In this document: in pieces, positions 6,572 through 15,453 of the stretch
Layout: each line of letters begins with the position of its first letter
How positions within the stretch are numbered: position 1 is the first letter of the stretch
Assembly: GCF_017888565.1 (NCBI RefSeq)
Contig: NZ_JAGHFX010000047.1
Location: forward strand, 1 to 32,674
Reading direction: 5' to 3'
Length of the DNA stretch: 32,674 nucleotides
DNA from: Clostridium sp.
Lineage (GTDB): Bacteria; Bacillota; Clostridia; Clostridiales; Clostridiaceae
Program-made: the position numbers and the translations under genes
Notes under the pieces: generated by a model
Seen by the model: the letters and a program-made list of their open reading frames with translations, nothing else
The model's database searches: none
Told to the model about the DNA's origin: nothing

Positions 6572-6601
6572 AGATAGCCAAAAAAAATTTGGCTATCTTT
6601 A
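6570..6601. terminator. Bidirectional terminator between the activator and the sensor kinase
   Basis: AAAGATAGCCAAA and TTTGGCTATCTTT pair with an A-rich loop, with T-rich ends on both strands. It lies between two convergent genes (stops at 6571 and 6603) and can serve both. Confidence 0.8.
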
Positions 6602-6602
6602 T

Positions 6603-8654
6603 TTATTCGATATATATGTTAGAAAATTCCATATCCATAGTTTGAACTAACCTATTGTCCATAAGATTCATATCTAATCCTTTAGTGTCAGTTGAAATAA
6701 CTTTATTAGGAAGTATAATAGTAAATTTACTACCTTTTCCTAATTCACTTTTTAGTTCTATTCTTCCGCCCATAGAATTTATAAGAAGACGAACTAGGCA
6801 CAACCCTATTCCTGTTCCTTCTGACTTTCTTGTTAAATCATTATTTACTTGTCCAAACCGATTAAAAATAACCTCTTGCTTTTCTTTAGGAATACCTACA
6901 CCCTCATCTTTAACGCTAATATTAGTAAACCTGTCATTGGAATCTAACTCTACCTTTACAGTCTTACCATTTGGAGTAAATTTAATTGCATTTGATAATA
7001 AATTAAGTAATATTCTTTCATACTTTTCATCATCAACAGCTATGACTTTCTTATCAATATTACAAATAAATTCAAGGTTAATGTCTTTTCGCACAGCAAA
7101 ACTTCTAACAGATTCAGTAATAACTTTAGACATACTTACTATATCATAATTACGTAAATTTACATTCAAATAACCAGCATCAGCTCTTGTTATATCTAAA
7201 AGGTTATTTACAAGTCTTAACTGCTGTAGTGTACTTAAACTTATTTTATCAATATAACTTACAACCTTTTCAGGTAAATCTTTTCTATAGAGTAAATTTA
7301 ATAATTGAGTCGTAGAACTCATAACTGTTAAAGGAGTTCTAAACTCATGTGCAATAAATGAAAAAAATTCTTCTTGAGTTTTTAATATTCCTTCTAATTC
7401 TTGTTGATGGCTTACCTTATCAGTTATATCTATTCCAACTTTTATAACTTCTTTTACCTGTCCGTCAAAATCAAAGATATATTGATAAAAAGTTTCTATA
7501 TATCTCTCTTTTCCACTAAGTACCACTTTAATATTACTACCACTAATCATAGAATTATTTTTTTGTTCCCCTTCCAACATTTGTCTATCATTGAGTGGAA
7601 TTTGTAAAAATGATGAATAAGTATTCTGATTAGAATATATTATTTCTTCGTTTACTTTTTTATTATAATGTATTACCTTAAAATCTGGATATGAAAATCT
7701 ACATATAAGCAAATCTAAACTATCTATAATATTATAAAATTTATCTCTTTGCTTTTTTAAGCAATTTTCAACTCTTAATGAATCATTTAAAGATCTAATA
7801 CTAGATATTGCTCCAATTAACTCATTATTCTGATCATATAAAGGATTGCAACTTATATCTGTTTTGATAGTTTTATCCGGTCTTTCACATATAAATCTCA
7901 TACTCGTTATTATTTCTCCATTTAATGATCGTGAAGCTGGTAATTCATCAATTTCTAATATATTTCCATTTACATCATAATACCTAGTGTGTTCAAGGGT
8001 TTGTCCTAATATATTTAACTTATCTGGTTCATAAAAAAATTCTTTAGCTGCCCCATTTAAAAATTCAACTTTCCCATTTTTATCAAAAAAAATTAAACCA
8101 TCAGTCATATTTTTAACTATGTTTTTATATTTAAGAAATTCACCCTTTAATTTTGAATTTTTCTCCTTTAATTTTAAATTTTCCTCCTTTAATTTTAAGA
8201 TTTCATTTTTTAAATTCTCGTTTTCAATAGCAATTTCTGTTACATTTAAAAGTGTTATTATTAAAAAAATTAATGAATCTTCTTCCTTCACAGGAGTAAC
8301 TACACACTTTAAGTAATCTATATCACCATTCTTTTTTTTATGAATAAGATTTTGAGACATTTGTATTTTTCCGCTTTCTATAGCATTTTTTAGAAGAGTT
8401 AATATAATGTCTTCTTCATTTAAATTCATAAGTTCTTGTAGTGACATCTTTAAGTATCTTGATCTTTTAATACTTATATCTTCTAATATATCTTTATAAA
8501 GTTTATCTGATTTAATTAGCTCTAAATTAGGGAAACTATAAACCCCAGTCCCTGACTTTTCTTTATTAAACAAGTCATCGAATGAAACTACTTCGCTTAA
8601 ATCATCTCGTTCTAATTTAGAATCTTTCATACAAAAATTAACTAAATTACCCAT
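6603..8654 (-). CDS. Orphan PAS-domain sensor histidine kinase
   Basis: This kinase of about 683 aa has no transmembrane segment and no nearby response regulator. The N-terminal part (about 1-135) resembles a degenerate PAS domain. A coiled coil follows (about 140-180, repeated NLKLKE heptads), then a PAS domain (about 180-290, DGLIFFDKNGKVEFLNGAA) and a third PAS-like module (about 305-420, ending GQVKEVIKVGIDITDK). HisKA has the phospho-acceptor in FIAHEFRTPL (His436). The ATPase domain shows the N box NLLSNAIKFTPNG, G1 DEGVGIP, F box FNRFGQ and G2 GTGIGLCLV. ATG 8654 follows AGGGTGA, so it is preferred to the GTG at 8663. Cytosolic orphan kinases of this build in clostridia often feed phosphate to Spo0A; that role is inference here, supported by GTCGAA boxes upstream. 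Confidence 0.9.
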   Translation of the reverse strand: MGNLVNFCMKDSKLERDDLSEVVSFDDLFNKEKSGTGVYSFPNLELIKSDKLYKDILEDISIKRSRYLKMSLQELMNLNEEDIILTLLKNAIESGKIQMSQNLIHKKKNGDIDYLKCVVTPVKEEDSLIFLIITLLNVTEIAIENENLKNEILKLKEENLKLKEKNSKLKGEFLKYKNIVKNMTDGLIFFDKNGKVEFLNGAAKEFFYEPDKLNILGQTLEHTRYYDVNGNILEIDELPASRSLNGEIITSMRFICERPDKTIKTDISCNPLYDQNNELIGAISSIRSLNDSLRVENCLKKQRDKFYNIIDSLDLLICRFSYPDFKVIHYNKKVNEEIIYSNQNTYSSFLQIPLNDRQMLEGEQKNNSMISGSNIKVVLSGKERYIETFYQYIFDFDGQVKEVIKVGIDITDKVSHQQELEGILKTQEEFFSFIAHEFRTPLTVMSSTTQLLNLLYRKDLPEKVVSYIDKISLSTLQQLRLVNNLLDITRADAGYLNVNLRNYDIVSMSKVITESVRSFAVRKDINLEFICNIDKKVIAVDDEKYERILLNLLSNAIKFTPNGKTVKVELDSNDRFTNISVKDEGVGIPKEKQEVIFNRFGQVNNDLTRKSEGTGIGLCLVRLLINSMGGRIELKSELGKGSKFTIILPNKVISTDTKGLDMNLMDNRLVQTMDMEFSNIYIE

Positions 8655-8792
8655 ATCTTTCACCCTAATCCCATATAAAATATAAAATAAAATTTATTAT
8701 TTAATAAATAATATATATGATATCATATTTTATTAATTATTACCATATTTCACCTTGAAAATGTAAATTCCCTTTATATTATAGCTTTATAC

Positions 8793-8808
8793 TTCGACCC
8801 GAGTCGAA
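8793..8808. promoter_or_regulatory. Paired 0A-box-like palindrome upstream of the sensor kinase
   Basis: TTCGAC-CCGA-GTCGAA contains GTCGAA on each strand. Each is a six-of-seven match to the Spo0A box TGTCGAA, with only the first base differing. It lies about 140 nt upstream of the kinase start. Confidence 0.4.
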
Positions 8809-9142
8809 AATAAATAAAGAATATAATTTCCGTAATCGTTTTATAGCTTATTTTAAAATTATTCATATATTTAATTATACTTTACATATTGCTTAATTTA
8901 AGAAAACCTTAATTCTACTTTTCGTTCTATCTATTATAAGCTTAATATACTTTTTGTTATATTAAGCTAAATTTCATTATTCAATACTAAATTATATTAA
9001 AGAATATATAACTCTAAAAACTCATATATTCTTTAAAGCCTTAAATATTTAATTATGTAAATTTTCTTTATTTTTATTAATAAATTTTTATTAATAAAAA
9101 AATATTTATAATATATCGAATCTAAAGATATAATTAAAACAA

Positions 9143-9170
9143 AAATATACTTAAATAAATAAGTATATTT
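9143..9170 (-). terminator. Weak terminator for the SDR gene
   Basis: AAATATACTTA and TAAGTATATTT form an 11-bp AT stem with a 6-nt loop and a T-rich tail on the minus strand, 56 nt after the dehydrogenase stop. It could act on both strands. Confidence 0.55.
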
Positions 9171-9225
9171 TTATTTTAATTTTTAGTTTTTTATATTTAA
9201 TAATATCAATATTCTATATTTCCTT

Positions 9226-10092
9226 CTATGAGTTTACAATTTCTCCTCCATTAACATGAATAGTTTCTCCTGTTATGTATGATGCACCATCACTTGCTAA
9301 GAAAACATAACTTTCTCCAAGTTCAACTGGTTGAGCTGCTCTTTTCATTGGGGTAGTTGTACCAAAGCTAGCTACATCACTTTCAGAAAACGATGCCGGA
9401 ATTAATGGTGTCCATACTGGTCCTGGTGCTACAGCATTAACTCTTATTCCTTTGTCTGCTAAATTTAATGCTAAAGATCTTGTAAATGAAGTTAATGCAC
9501 CTTTAGTCATTGAATAATCTATTAAAGTTTTATGTCCATGATAAGCAGTGACTGAAGTAGTATTAATAATACAATCTCCTGCATTTAAGTGTTTTAAAAC
9601 TTCTTTTGTTATAAAGAATGCTCCAAATACATTAGTTTTAAATGTTCTCTCAAACTGTTCTTTAGTTATATCTGTTAAAGCATTGCACACATGTTGTTCA
9701 GCAGAATTATTAACTAATATATTGATTTTATTAAACTTACTTATTATTGAATTAACTGCAGATATGCAGAAATTTTCATCACCAATATCGCCACTTATTA
9801 AAATACATTCTCCATTCATATCTTCTATAAGCTTTTTAGTTATTTCTGCATCTTGCTGTTCATTTAAATAAATTATTGCTAATTTGGCACCTTCCTTAGC
9901 AAATGCTAGAGCTACAGCTCTACCAATTCCACTATCTCCACCCGTAATAATTGCTACTTTATCCTTTAACTTATTACTTCCTTCATTACAAGTTTCTGAT
10001 TTGAAAATTGGTTTTGGATTCATATTTTCTTCTATTCCAGGCTGTACATTTTGATGCTGTGCTGGAAACTGCATAGGATAATTATTATTCAT
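9226..10092 (-). CDS. Short-chain dehydrogenase/reductase with N-terminal extension (stress-protein type)
   Basis: This 288-aa NAD(P)-dependent oxidoreductase has a Rossmann fold. A Gln/Asn/Pro-rich tail fills residues 1-40 (MNNNYPMQFPAQHQNVQPG). It is followed by the cofactor motif TGGDSGIG at 50-57, NNSAEQ at 128-133 in place of the usual NNAG, and the catalytic Ser180 (NTTSV), Tyr193 and Lys197 (YSMTK). The C-terminal GETIHVNGG is typical. The extended N terminus matches the branch of Bacillus general-stress SDRs such as Gsp39/YhdF; the substrate is not known. ATG 10092 has AAGGAGA upstream and overlaps the stop of a 54-aa ORF, so the two are translationally coupled. Confidence 0.9.
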   Translation of the reverse strand: MNNNYPMQFPAQHQNVQPGIEENMNPKPIFKSETCNEGSNKLKDKVAIITGGDSGIGRAVALAFAKEGAKLAIIYLNEQQDAEITKKLIEDMNGECILISGDIGDENFCISAVNSIISKFNKINILVNNSAEQHVCNALTDITKEQFERTFKTNVFGAFFITKEVLKHLNAGDCIINTTSVTAYHGHKTLIDYSMTKGALTSFTRSLALNLADKGIRVNAVAPGPVWTPLIPASFSESDVASFGTTTPMKRAAQPVELGESYVFLASDGASYITGETIHVNGGEIVNS

Positions 10093-10249
10093 TTGATTTC
10101 TCCTTAACACTATAATTATTATTAAACTTTTTATTAGTTTCTACACTTTCTAGATAATTAGTCTTATTAACTATATTTTTTTCAAAGATTTTCACAGCAT
10201 TTTTCGTAAAATTACCTATATTACTTAAATCAGTGTAATGTTCACTCAT
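10085..10249 (-). CDS. Small 54-aa ORF translationally coupled to the SDR gene
   Basis: The frame starts MSEHYTDLSNIGNFTKNAVK at ATG 10249, with AGGAGAAG upstream. It encodes a hydrophilic, Asn- and Lys-rich peptide ending KEKSNE. Its stop (10087-10085) lies 3 nt inside the dehydrogenase coding region, so the dehydrogenase start (10092) and this stop overlap. No family is recognised, and it has no membrane segment or signal. The strong ribosome site and the coupling suggest that it is translated, either as a small partner protein or as a leader that sets dehydrogenase translation. Confidence 0.6.
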   Translation of the reverse strand: MSEHYTDLSNIGNFTKNAVKIFEKNIVNKTNYLESVETNKKFNNNYSVKEKSNE

Positions 10250-10351
10250 AAATAACTTCTCCTTTCTATATCTTAATAATTCTATTTTTTATAATTTTAC
10301 AAAAAAATATACTTTTCTGAAATTTATATTCTTCATATATTTAAATAGTGA

Positions 10352-10390
10352 TATAATATTTTTATTATATAAAATTTACTAGAGGTGGAA
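10352..10390 (+). promoter_or_regulatory. Predicted -10 box and ribosome site of the threonine deaminase gene
   Basis: TATAAT (10352-10357) lies 38 nt before the ATG, with an AGAGGTGG ribosome site (10381-10388). The -35 is weak. No T-box or leader-peptide structure fits in the short leader. Confidence 0.45.
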
Positions 10391-10394
10391 GTTT

Positions 10395-11594
10395 ATGCAT
10401 TTAAGTGAAATTGAGAAAACCAGAGAAAAAATTAAAGATGTTATTAACAAAACTCCAATATTGTATAGTCCTATTTTTTCAAAAATGACAAATTGTTCTA
10501 TATATATGAAGTGTGAGAATCTCCAACTTACGGGAGCTTATAAAATAAGAGGCGCACTTAATAAAATTCGTTCTTTAAGTGATGACGAAAAAAGTAAAGG
10601 TGTTGTTTGTTCTTCTGCAGGTAATCATGCACAAGGTGTTGCATATGCAGCAAGCCTTTTAGGAGTAAAATCTACAATAGTTATGCCGAAAACTACTCCT
10701 TATCTGAAAATACAATCAACTAAAGACTTTGGTGGTAATGTAGTTCTTCATGGAAACTGCTATGATGATGCATTTCTAAAAGCTAAAAGTATTGAAGAAA
10801 ATGATAATTTAATATTCATACACCCTTTCAATGATATAAATGTAATTTATGGACAAGGAACTATTGCTTTAGAAATACTAGAAGAAATAAATGATATTGA
10901 TATAATCTTGTGCCCAATTGGTGGTGGTGGATTAATAAGCGGAATCTCCTTAGCTGCAAAAGAAATTAAACCTTCTATAAAGATTATAGGTGTACAAGCT
11001 GAAGGTGCAAATGCCATGGAGCAAAGCTTTAAAAATGGCGATTTAATATCTTTAAATTCTGTTAATACTATAGCAGATGGTATTGCTGTTAAATCACCTG
11101 GTGATTTAACATATAAGATAATAAAAGAATATGTTGATGATATTATTACAGTCTCTGATCAAGAAATAGCTGAAGCATTTTTAATATTATGTGAAAAACA
11201 TAAATTACTTGCAGAAGCTTCAGGTGCTGCTTCATTAGCTGCATTAAAAAGATTAAATTATACAAATAAAAAGATAGCGTGCATAATTAGTGGTGGTAAT
11301 ATAGATATGATTACTATTTCATCTTTAATAAATGATGGATTAGTTGAAAGAGGTAGATTATTTTGCTTTACTCTTGAACTTCCAGATACACCTGGACAAC
11401 TTCAAGAAATCTCTAGAATACTCTCAGAATTAAATGCAAATATTGTTCAACTTGAGCATAATCAATTTAAAGCTTCTAATAGATTGAAAAATGTTTTGTT
11501 AGAAGTAACTATCGAAACTAATGGTATTGAACATATAAATCTAATTAAAGAAACTTTTATAAACATGGGCTTTAAAATAAATCAAATGTATTAA
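10395..11594 (+). CDS. ilvA: Threonine ammonia-lyase (threonine deaminase), ACT-domain form
   Basis: This 399-aa PLP enzyme converts threonine to 2-oxobutanoate and ammonia, the entry to isoleucine synthesis or threonine catabolism. Residues 1-320 are the fold-type II PLP domain: the Schiff-base Lys50 in TGAYKIRGA, SSAGNHAQGVA, the phosphate-binding loop GGGGLISG and the C-terminal cofactor serine region IISGGNID. Residues about 325-399 form one ACT-like regulatory domain beginning FTLELPDTPGQLQ. The length and single ACT domain match the medium form found in many Firmicutes rather than the 500-aa two-domain IlvA or the short TdcB. The gene stands alone, with no ilv or tdc partner beside it. 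A 13-bp hairpin follows at 11638-11671. Confidence 0.93.
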   Translation: MHLSEIEKTREKIKDVINKTPILYSPIFSKMTNCSIYMKCENLQLTGAYKIRGALNKIRSLSDDEKSKGVVCSSAGNHAQGVAYAASLLGVKSTIVMPKTTPYLKIQSTKDFGGNVVLHGNCYDDAFLKAKSIEENDNLIFIHPFNDINVIYGQGTIALEILEEINDIDIILCPIGGGGLISGISLAAKEIKPSIKIIGVQAEGANAMEQSFKNGDLISLNSVNTIADGIAVKSPGDLTYKIIKEYVDDIITVSDQEIAEAFLILCEKHKLLAEASGAASLAALKRLNYTNKKIACIISGGNIDMITISSLINDGLVERGRLFCFTLELPDTPGQLQEISRILSELNANIVQLEHNQFKASNRLKNVLLEVTIETNGIEHINLIKETFINMGFKINQMY

Positions 11595-11637
11595 AAATAA
11601 TTAATACATTAGTTTAAAGTAAACTTTATTTTATTAC

Positions 11638-11671
11638 ATATTAAAGAGGGATAGATACCCCTCTTTAATAT
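11638..11671 (+). terminator. Strong hairpin after threonine deaminase
   Basis: ATATTAAAGAGGG (11638-11650) and CCCTCTTTAATAT (11659-11671) pair perfectly around ATAGATAC. The T tract is only partial, so termination may depend on stem strength. Confidence 0.6.
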
Positions 11672-12031
11672 ATTAATTAATTAAATCATCCTTTATTTCA
11701 TCAACAATTTACTTAATTTCTTCTTCCATCAATATCCCGCCTAACTAAATATAATCATTATATAATATATACTTTAATTTGTTAGATTGCTCTAAAGATT
11801 AAATATTTATTAGAATAGATTATTATATTACTTAAGTTAATATTTTATAAATTTATATAAATTCCAATATTCAATTAATTATTCATTGCAATTTCACCCT
11901 AATAACCTTATCATCTATTTAACATCATTGTTAACTTTTTGTGTTCTTGATTTAATGCAAAACTAATTACTATAAGAGCAATTTAATAAAAAAAATAATA
12001 TCTAATATAATATTAGATATTATTTTTTTGT
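11672..12031. other. AT-rich gene-free stretch
   Basis: Nothing convincing is coded here. A minus-strand start near 11729 (MEEEIK, stop, IVDEIKDDLIN, stop) may be a broken mini-gene. The region ends in the terminator at 11994-12030. Confidence 0.4.
11994..12030. terminator. Terminator for the 50-aa basic protein gene
   Basis: AATAATATCTAATA (11994-12007) and TATTAGATATTATT (12011-12024) form a 14-bp stem with T runs on both strands. It ends 2 nt from the minus-strand stop at 12032. Confidence 0.7.
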
Positions 12032-12184
12032 TTATTTCATTCTTCTTTTTGCTTTATTCATTTTTTTATATAATTTAGCATTATGAACTATATCCATAAA
12101 ATCATCAGCTATTTCTAATAATAAATTGCTTTTCATCTTCTTTCTTTTAAGATTTCTCTTCATTTTTCTCATTAGTTTGCTCAT
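12032..12184 (-). CDS. Small, very basic protein, 50 aa
   Basis: The frame begins MSKLMRKMKRNLKRKKMKSN, followed by a hydrophobic/acidic helix (LLLEIADDFMDIVHNA), and ends in another basic patch (KAKRRMK). The start (12184) has a near-perfect AGGAGGTG ribosome site 8 nt upstream, and a dedicated terminator follows the stop. Roughly a third of the residues are Lys or Arg. I do not recognise the family. The composition suggests binding to nucleic acid, the ribosome or acidic surfaces, or an amphipathic membrane-active peptide. It is about 70 nt downstream of the gene at 12254-12766 on the same strand and may share its transcript. Confidence 0.7.
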   Translation of the reverse strand: MSKLMRKMKRNLKRKKMKSNLLLEIADDFMDIVHNAKLYKKMNKAKRRMK

Positions 12185-12253
12185 GTTTAACACCTCCTAA
12201 GGTTGTACTTTACATTTATAGTTTCCCCTTAAGAGTAAATTTTATTATAGAAA

Positions 12254-12766
12254 TTAAACCAAAGTAGTTATTATAGTGTTTATAAAATCTTCCTTTTTGG
12301 AATTTAAATACTCTCCGTAATAGTCATTGTTTAAGTCTTTATCTATTTCAATTATACTAGATAATATAAAATTATTTATATCCATAGAGTATCTAAGTTC
12401 TATTTCATTTTTAATACTTCTAAATTCTTCAATTCCACCACCTTTTCTATATTTTCTAATTAAAGAATCTAAATAAGTATTATATTCCTTTATTTTATAA
12501 ACTATTTTTTGAACGTACTTCTTTTTAGTTTTTATATAATTTTTTTCATATTCTAACTTTATTTTAATTAACTCTAAAATAGAATATTTCTTTTCTAATA
12601 CTTCTATACATGCATATTCATTTTGAAAAGAGCTTTGCAATATAAGAAGTGCTAATTCATCGTCACTTTTTATAGTTTCTAAAAGCTCCTTTCCTCCTAC
12701 TATTTCAACAGCTTTTCTAAGCTGTTTTATTTTTTCTTCTAACATTTTATTATCAATAGTTAACAT
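12254..12766 (-). CDS. Hypothetical helical protein, 170 aa
   Basis: I do not recognise this gene. The protein appears almost entirely alpha-helical and charged, without signal peptide or membrane segment. A basic central helix (about residues 70-110, KNYIKTKKKYVQKIVYKIK) is followed by a turn (KYRKGGGIEEF) and a C-terminal helical half. AAGGAGAT lies upstream of ATG 12766. In the leader, ATTAATGA and TCATTAAT (12781-12812) can pair just before the ribosome site. It is followed by the 50-aa basic protein gene and preceded by the HAD hydrolase, all on the minus strand. Function unknown. Confidence 0.7.
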   Translation of the reverse strand: MLTIDNKMLEEKIKQLRKAVEIVGGKELLETIKSDDELALLILQSSFQNEYACIEVLEKKYSILELIKIKLEYEKNYIKTKKKYVQKIVYKIKEYNTYLDSLIRKYRKGGGIEEFRSIKNEIELRYSMDINNFILSSIIEIDKDLNNDYYGEYLNSKKEDFINTIITTLV

Positions 12767-12871
12767 ACCAATCTCCTTAAATTAATGACTTTTTCCTTTG
12801 TAATTCATTAATTATTATATAACCTAAGGAGTTTATTGTCTATTGTATTATTAACTTCATTATATTAACTT

Positions 12872-13600
12872 TTATAAAACATTTATGCAATTTATATCTA
12901 AGTTATAAGTTACATCTTTACGCTCTACAATAACTTTTATCTTTTCTCTTATTTCTTTATCTTCCATAACTTTATCTAGAAGTTCTTTTGTAGGATTTAT
13001 TGCATATGGTATTCCTACAGACTTAAACATAGTTATATCTCCCGATGTATCTCCATATGCATAGCTTTTGCTTAAATCAATATTATATTTCTTTTGAAGC
13101 TCATTAATAGCATTTAATTTACTTTCATGATCCCACATAGGAATTACTTCACCACTATACTTATTATCACCATCTAATTTATAAATTGTTCCTCTATAAT
13201 CATCCATGTTATATTTCTTGGACATTTCTTTTACTAATTCACTTGGAGATCCTGATATTGCAATAACTATATGACCTTGCTCTTTATGCCACTTTATTCT
13301 TTCTCTACTGAATGTATATACTCTATCACCCTTTTGTTCTATAACTTTTTTAGCTATATAATCTATATGATATTTATCTATTCCTTTTATTGCTTCAACA
13401 TAAATATCTACCATTTTTAAAAGATACGTATCATAATCACCTTGCCTTTTGTCCCATTTGATATATGAAGGTCTTACGTCTTTATACCATTTATTTTCAC
13501 TAACTAGTTCATATTTTATTATCTTTTTAAATACTTCTGTAATTAAACCTTCTCTATATATAGTCCCATCAATATCAAAAAATGCTGCTACGTTTTTCAT
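12872..13600 (-). CDS. HAD-superfamily phosphatase (SerB-like, subfamily IB)
   Basis: This 242-aa cytosolic hydrolase has all four HAD motifs: DIDGT near the N terminus (nucleophile Asp9, general acid Asp11), ISGSPSE as motif II, a lysine in the KLNAINELQKK region as motif III, and YGDTSGD as motif IV. The helical cap between motifs I and II and the overall build match subfamily IB enzymes related to phosphoserine phosphatase. The natural substrate cannot be told from sequence. The start has GGAGGGG upstream. It is 176 nt downstream of the RNase J gene on the same strand; co-transcription is possible. Confidence 0.88.
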   Translation of the reverse strand: MKNVAAFFDIDGTIYREGLITEVFKKIIKYELVSENKWYKDVRPSYIKWDKRQGDYDTYLLKMVDIYVEAIKGIDKYHIDYIAKKVIEQKGDRVYTFSRERIKWHKEQGHIVIAISGSPSELVKEMSKKYNMDDYRGTIYKLDGDNKYSGEVIPMWDHESKLNAINELQKKYNIDLSKSYAYGDTSGDITMFKSVGIPYAINPTKELLDKVMEDKEIREKIKVIVERKDVTYNLDINCINVL

Positions 13601-13776
13601 AAAACCCCTCCTATTTATTTTTTACTATCTATTATATATATGTTTCAAATAATAATCTACATATTTATTTAACTAAATTATAAAATTTAAAGATATATTT
13701 TATTTATAATATTTACTTTATTTATATACTAAAATCACTTGTAAATTTATTTTTTTATACTAGCTTATTAATTTTT

Positions 13777-15441
13777 TTAAATTTCCATAATTATTGGTAT
13801 AATTGTAGGTCTTCTTTTTGTTTTATCGTAAATATATCGCTCTAAAGCTTTCTTCACATTTGTTTTTATTAAATACCATTCTAAAATTTTATCGTCTAAA
13901 CAATTTTGAAGTTCATCAGTTGCAATTTGCTTTAATTCCTTTATTAAATCTTCAGATTCTTTTACGTATACAAAACCTCTTGTAATTATATCTGGACCTG
14001 CTATTATACTATAGCTTTCTTTTTCTATTGTCACAACTATATTAACTAAGCCATCTTGTGCCAAATGCTTTCTATCCCTTAATACTAATGTTCCTACATC
14101 TCCAACACCTAATCCATCAACCAAAACAGTACCTGTTGTTACCTTTCCGGATATTCTAGCACTACTATCATTTATTTCTAATACTTCTCCGCGTTCTAGC
14201 ATAAATACATCTTTAGAATCCATCCCTAGGCTAATTGCTAAATCTTTATGATGTTTTAAATGTCTATATTCACCATGAACAGGCATAAAGTATTTAGGTT
14301 TTATTAATCTATACATTAATTTTAATTCTTCTCTATATGCATGACCTGATACGTGTACCTCTTCTAAATCTTCATAAATAACTTCTGCACCTTTTTTAAA
14401 TAATTGATTTATAACTTTTGAAATTAACTTATCATTTCCTGGTATTGGTGATGCAGAAATTATAAATAAGTCATCTCTTTCTATTTTTATTTTTCTATGA
14501 GTTCCAAAAGCTATTCTTGCTAATGCTGCCATTGGTTCGCCCTGACTACCTGTTGTTATAATTGTTATATTTTCATTAGAGTAATTATTTATATCATCAA
14601 TTTCAATTAACATTCCATCTGGTATATGAAGATAACCAAGCTCAAAAGCTACTTTTGATATGCTTTCCATGCTTCTTCCTGAAAAAGCTACCCTCCTATT
14701 ATTTTCTATAGAAGCATTTATAATCTGCTGCATTCTATGTATATTTGATGCAAAGGTTGCAATGATTATTCTTCCCTTTGCCCCTCTAAAAATCCTATTA
14801 AATGTATTACCTATTGATTTCTCTGACATTGTGTAGCCAGATCTTTCAACATTTGTACTATCAGCCATCAATAAAATGACTCCTTCTTTTCCTATAGTTG
14901 ATATTCTATCTATATCTATAACCTTATCATCTATAGGTGTTAAGTCTATTTTAAAATCACCAGTATGGAATATAACTCCTAAAGGAGTTTTTATAGATAA
15001 ACAGCATGATTCTGCTATACTGTGTGTGCTTTGTATAAATTCTACACTTATATTTTTTAAGTCAACCTTTGATCCTGGATCTACGCTTATTAAATTGCTA
15101 GTCTCTATTAAATCATGTTCTCTTAATTTATTTTCAATAATAGCTAATGCTAATTTTGTTCCATATATCGGTACATTTAATTGTTTCAATATGTATGGAA
15201 TTGCTCCAATATGATCTTCATGACCATGTGTAATAAAAAATCCTTTTACTTTATCTTTGTTTTGCTTTAAATATGTTATATCTGGAATTATCAAATCTAC
15301 TCCATACATTTCTTCATCTGGAAAAGCAACACCACAATCTACTACAATTATTTCATCGCTAACTTCTATAGCTGTAATATTTTTTCCTATTTCTCCTACT
15401 CCACCTAAAGGAATAATTTTAACGGATAAATCAATATTCAT
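13777..15441 (-). CDS. rnj: Ribonuclease J
   Basis: This 554-aa metallo-beta-lactamase/beta-CASP ribonuclease has 5'-to-3' exonuclease and endonuclease activity in known members and is central to mRNA decay and rRNA maturation in Firmicutes. The zinc-binding motif THGHEDHIGA is at 71-80. Further metal or catalytic blocks are FHTGDFKID, MADSTN, the beta-CASP signature TTGSQGEPMAALARIA, the VSGHAY motif and MPVHGEYRHL. Length and the C-terminal domain are normal. ATG 15441 follows GGAGG. A 7-bp hairpin (15454-15471) sits against this ribosome site. The DUF1846 gene lies upstream on the same strand, but a terminator separates them. Confidence 0.95.
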   Translation of the reverse strand: MNIDLSVKIIPLGGVGEIGKNITAIEVSDEIIVVDCGVAFPDEEMYGVDLIIPDITYLKQNKDKVKGFFITHGHEDHIGAIPYILKQLNVPIYGTKLALAIIENKLREHDLIETSNLISVDPGSKVDLKNISVEFIQSTHSIAESCCLSIKTPLGVIFHTGDFKIDLTPIDDKVIDIDRISTIGKEGVILLMADSTNVERSGYTMSEKSIGNTFNRIFRGAKGRIIIATFASNIHRMQQIINASIENNRRVAFSGRSMESISKVAFELGYLHIPDGMLIEIDDINNYSNENITIITTGSQGEPMAALARIAFGTHRKIKIERDDLFIISASPIPGNDKLISKVINQLFKKGAEVIYEDLEEVHVSGHAYREELKLMYRLIKPKYFMPVHGEYRHLKHHKDLAISLGMDSKDVFMLERGEVLEINDSSARISGKVTTGTVLVDGLGVGDVGTLVLRDRKHLAQDGLVNIVVTIEKESYSIIAGPDIITRGFVYVKESEDLIKELKQIATDELQNCLDDKILEWYLIKTNVKKALERYIYDKTKRRPTIIPIIMEI

Positions 15442-15453
15442 TTAAAAAACCTC

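Larger units (their letters stand above)
8664..9225. other. 560-nt gene-free region with several inverted repeats
   Basis: No plausible ORF is present. It contains the TTCGAC/GTCGAA palindrome (8793-8808), a hairpin AGCTTAATATA/TATATTAAGCT (8939-8968), a 13-bp stem TTAAAGAATATAT/ATATATTCTTTAA (8997-9036), a direct repeat of TTTTTATTAATAAA (about 9073-9102) and the terminator at 9143-9170. It is likely the control region of the sensor kinase plus the 3' region of the dehydrogenase. A small RNA is possible but unsupported. Confidence 0.5.

Noticed and set aside
6655..7149. Plus-strand 164-aa ORF inside the sensor kinase
   Set aside because: It is antisense to the conserved histidine-kinase ATPase domain and lacks a ribosome site.
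10258..10394. T-box or other amino-acid riboswitch before threonine deaminase
   Set aside because: The leader from the predicted -10 to the ATG is under 40 nt, and no T-box sequence or terminator/antiterminator pair is visible.
11685..11729. Mini-ORF MEEEIK with an in-frame stop before IVDEIKDDLIN
   Set aside because: It is too short and broken to call. It may be a decayed small gene.
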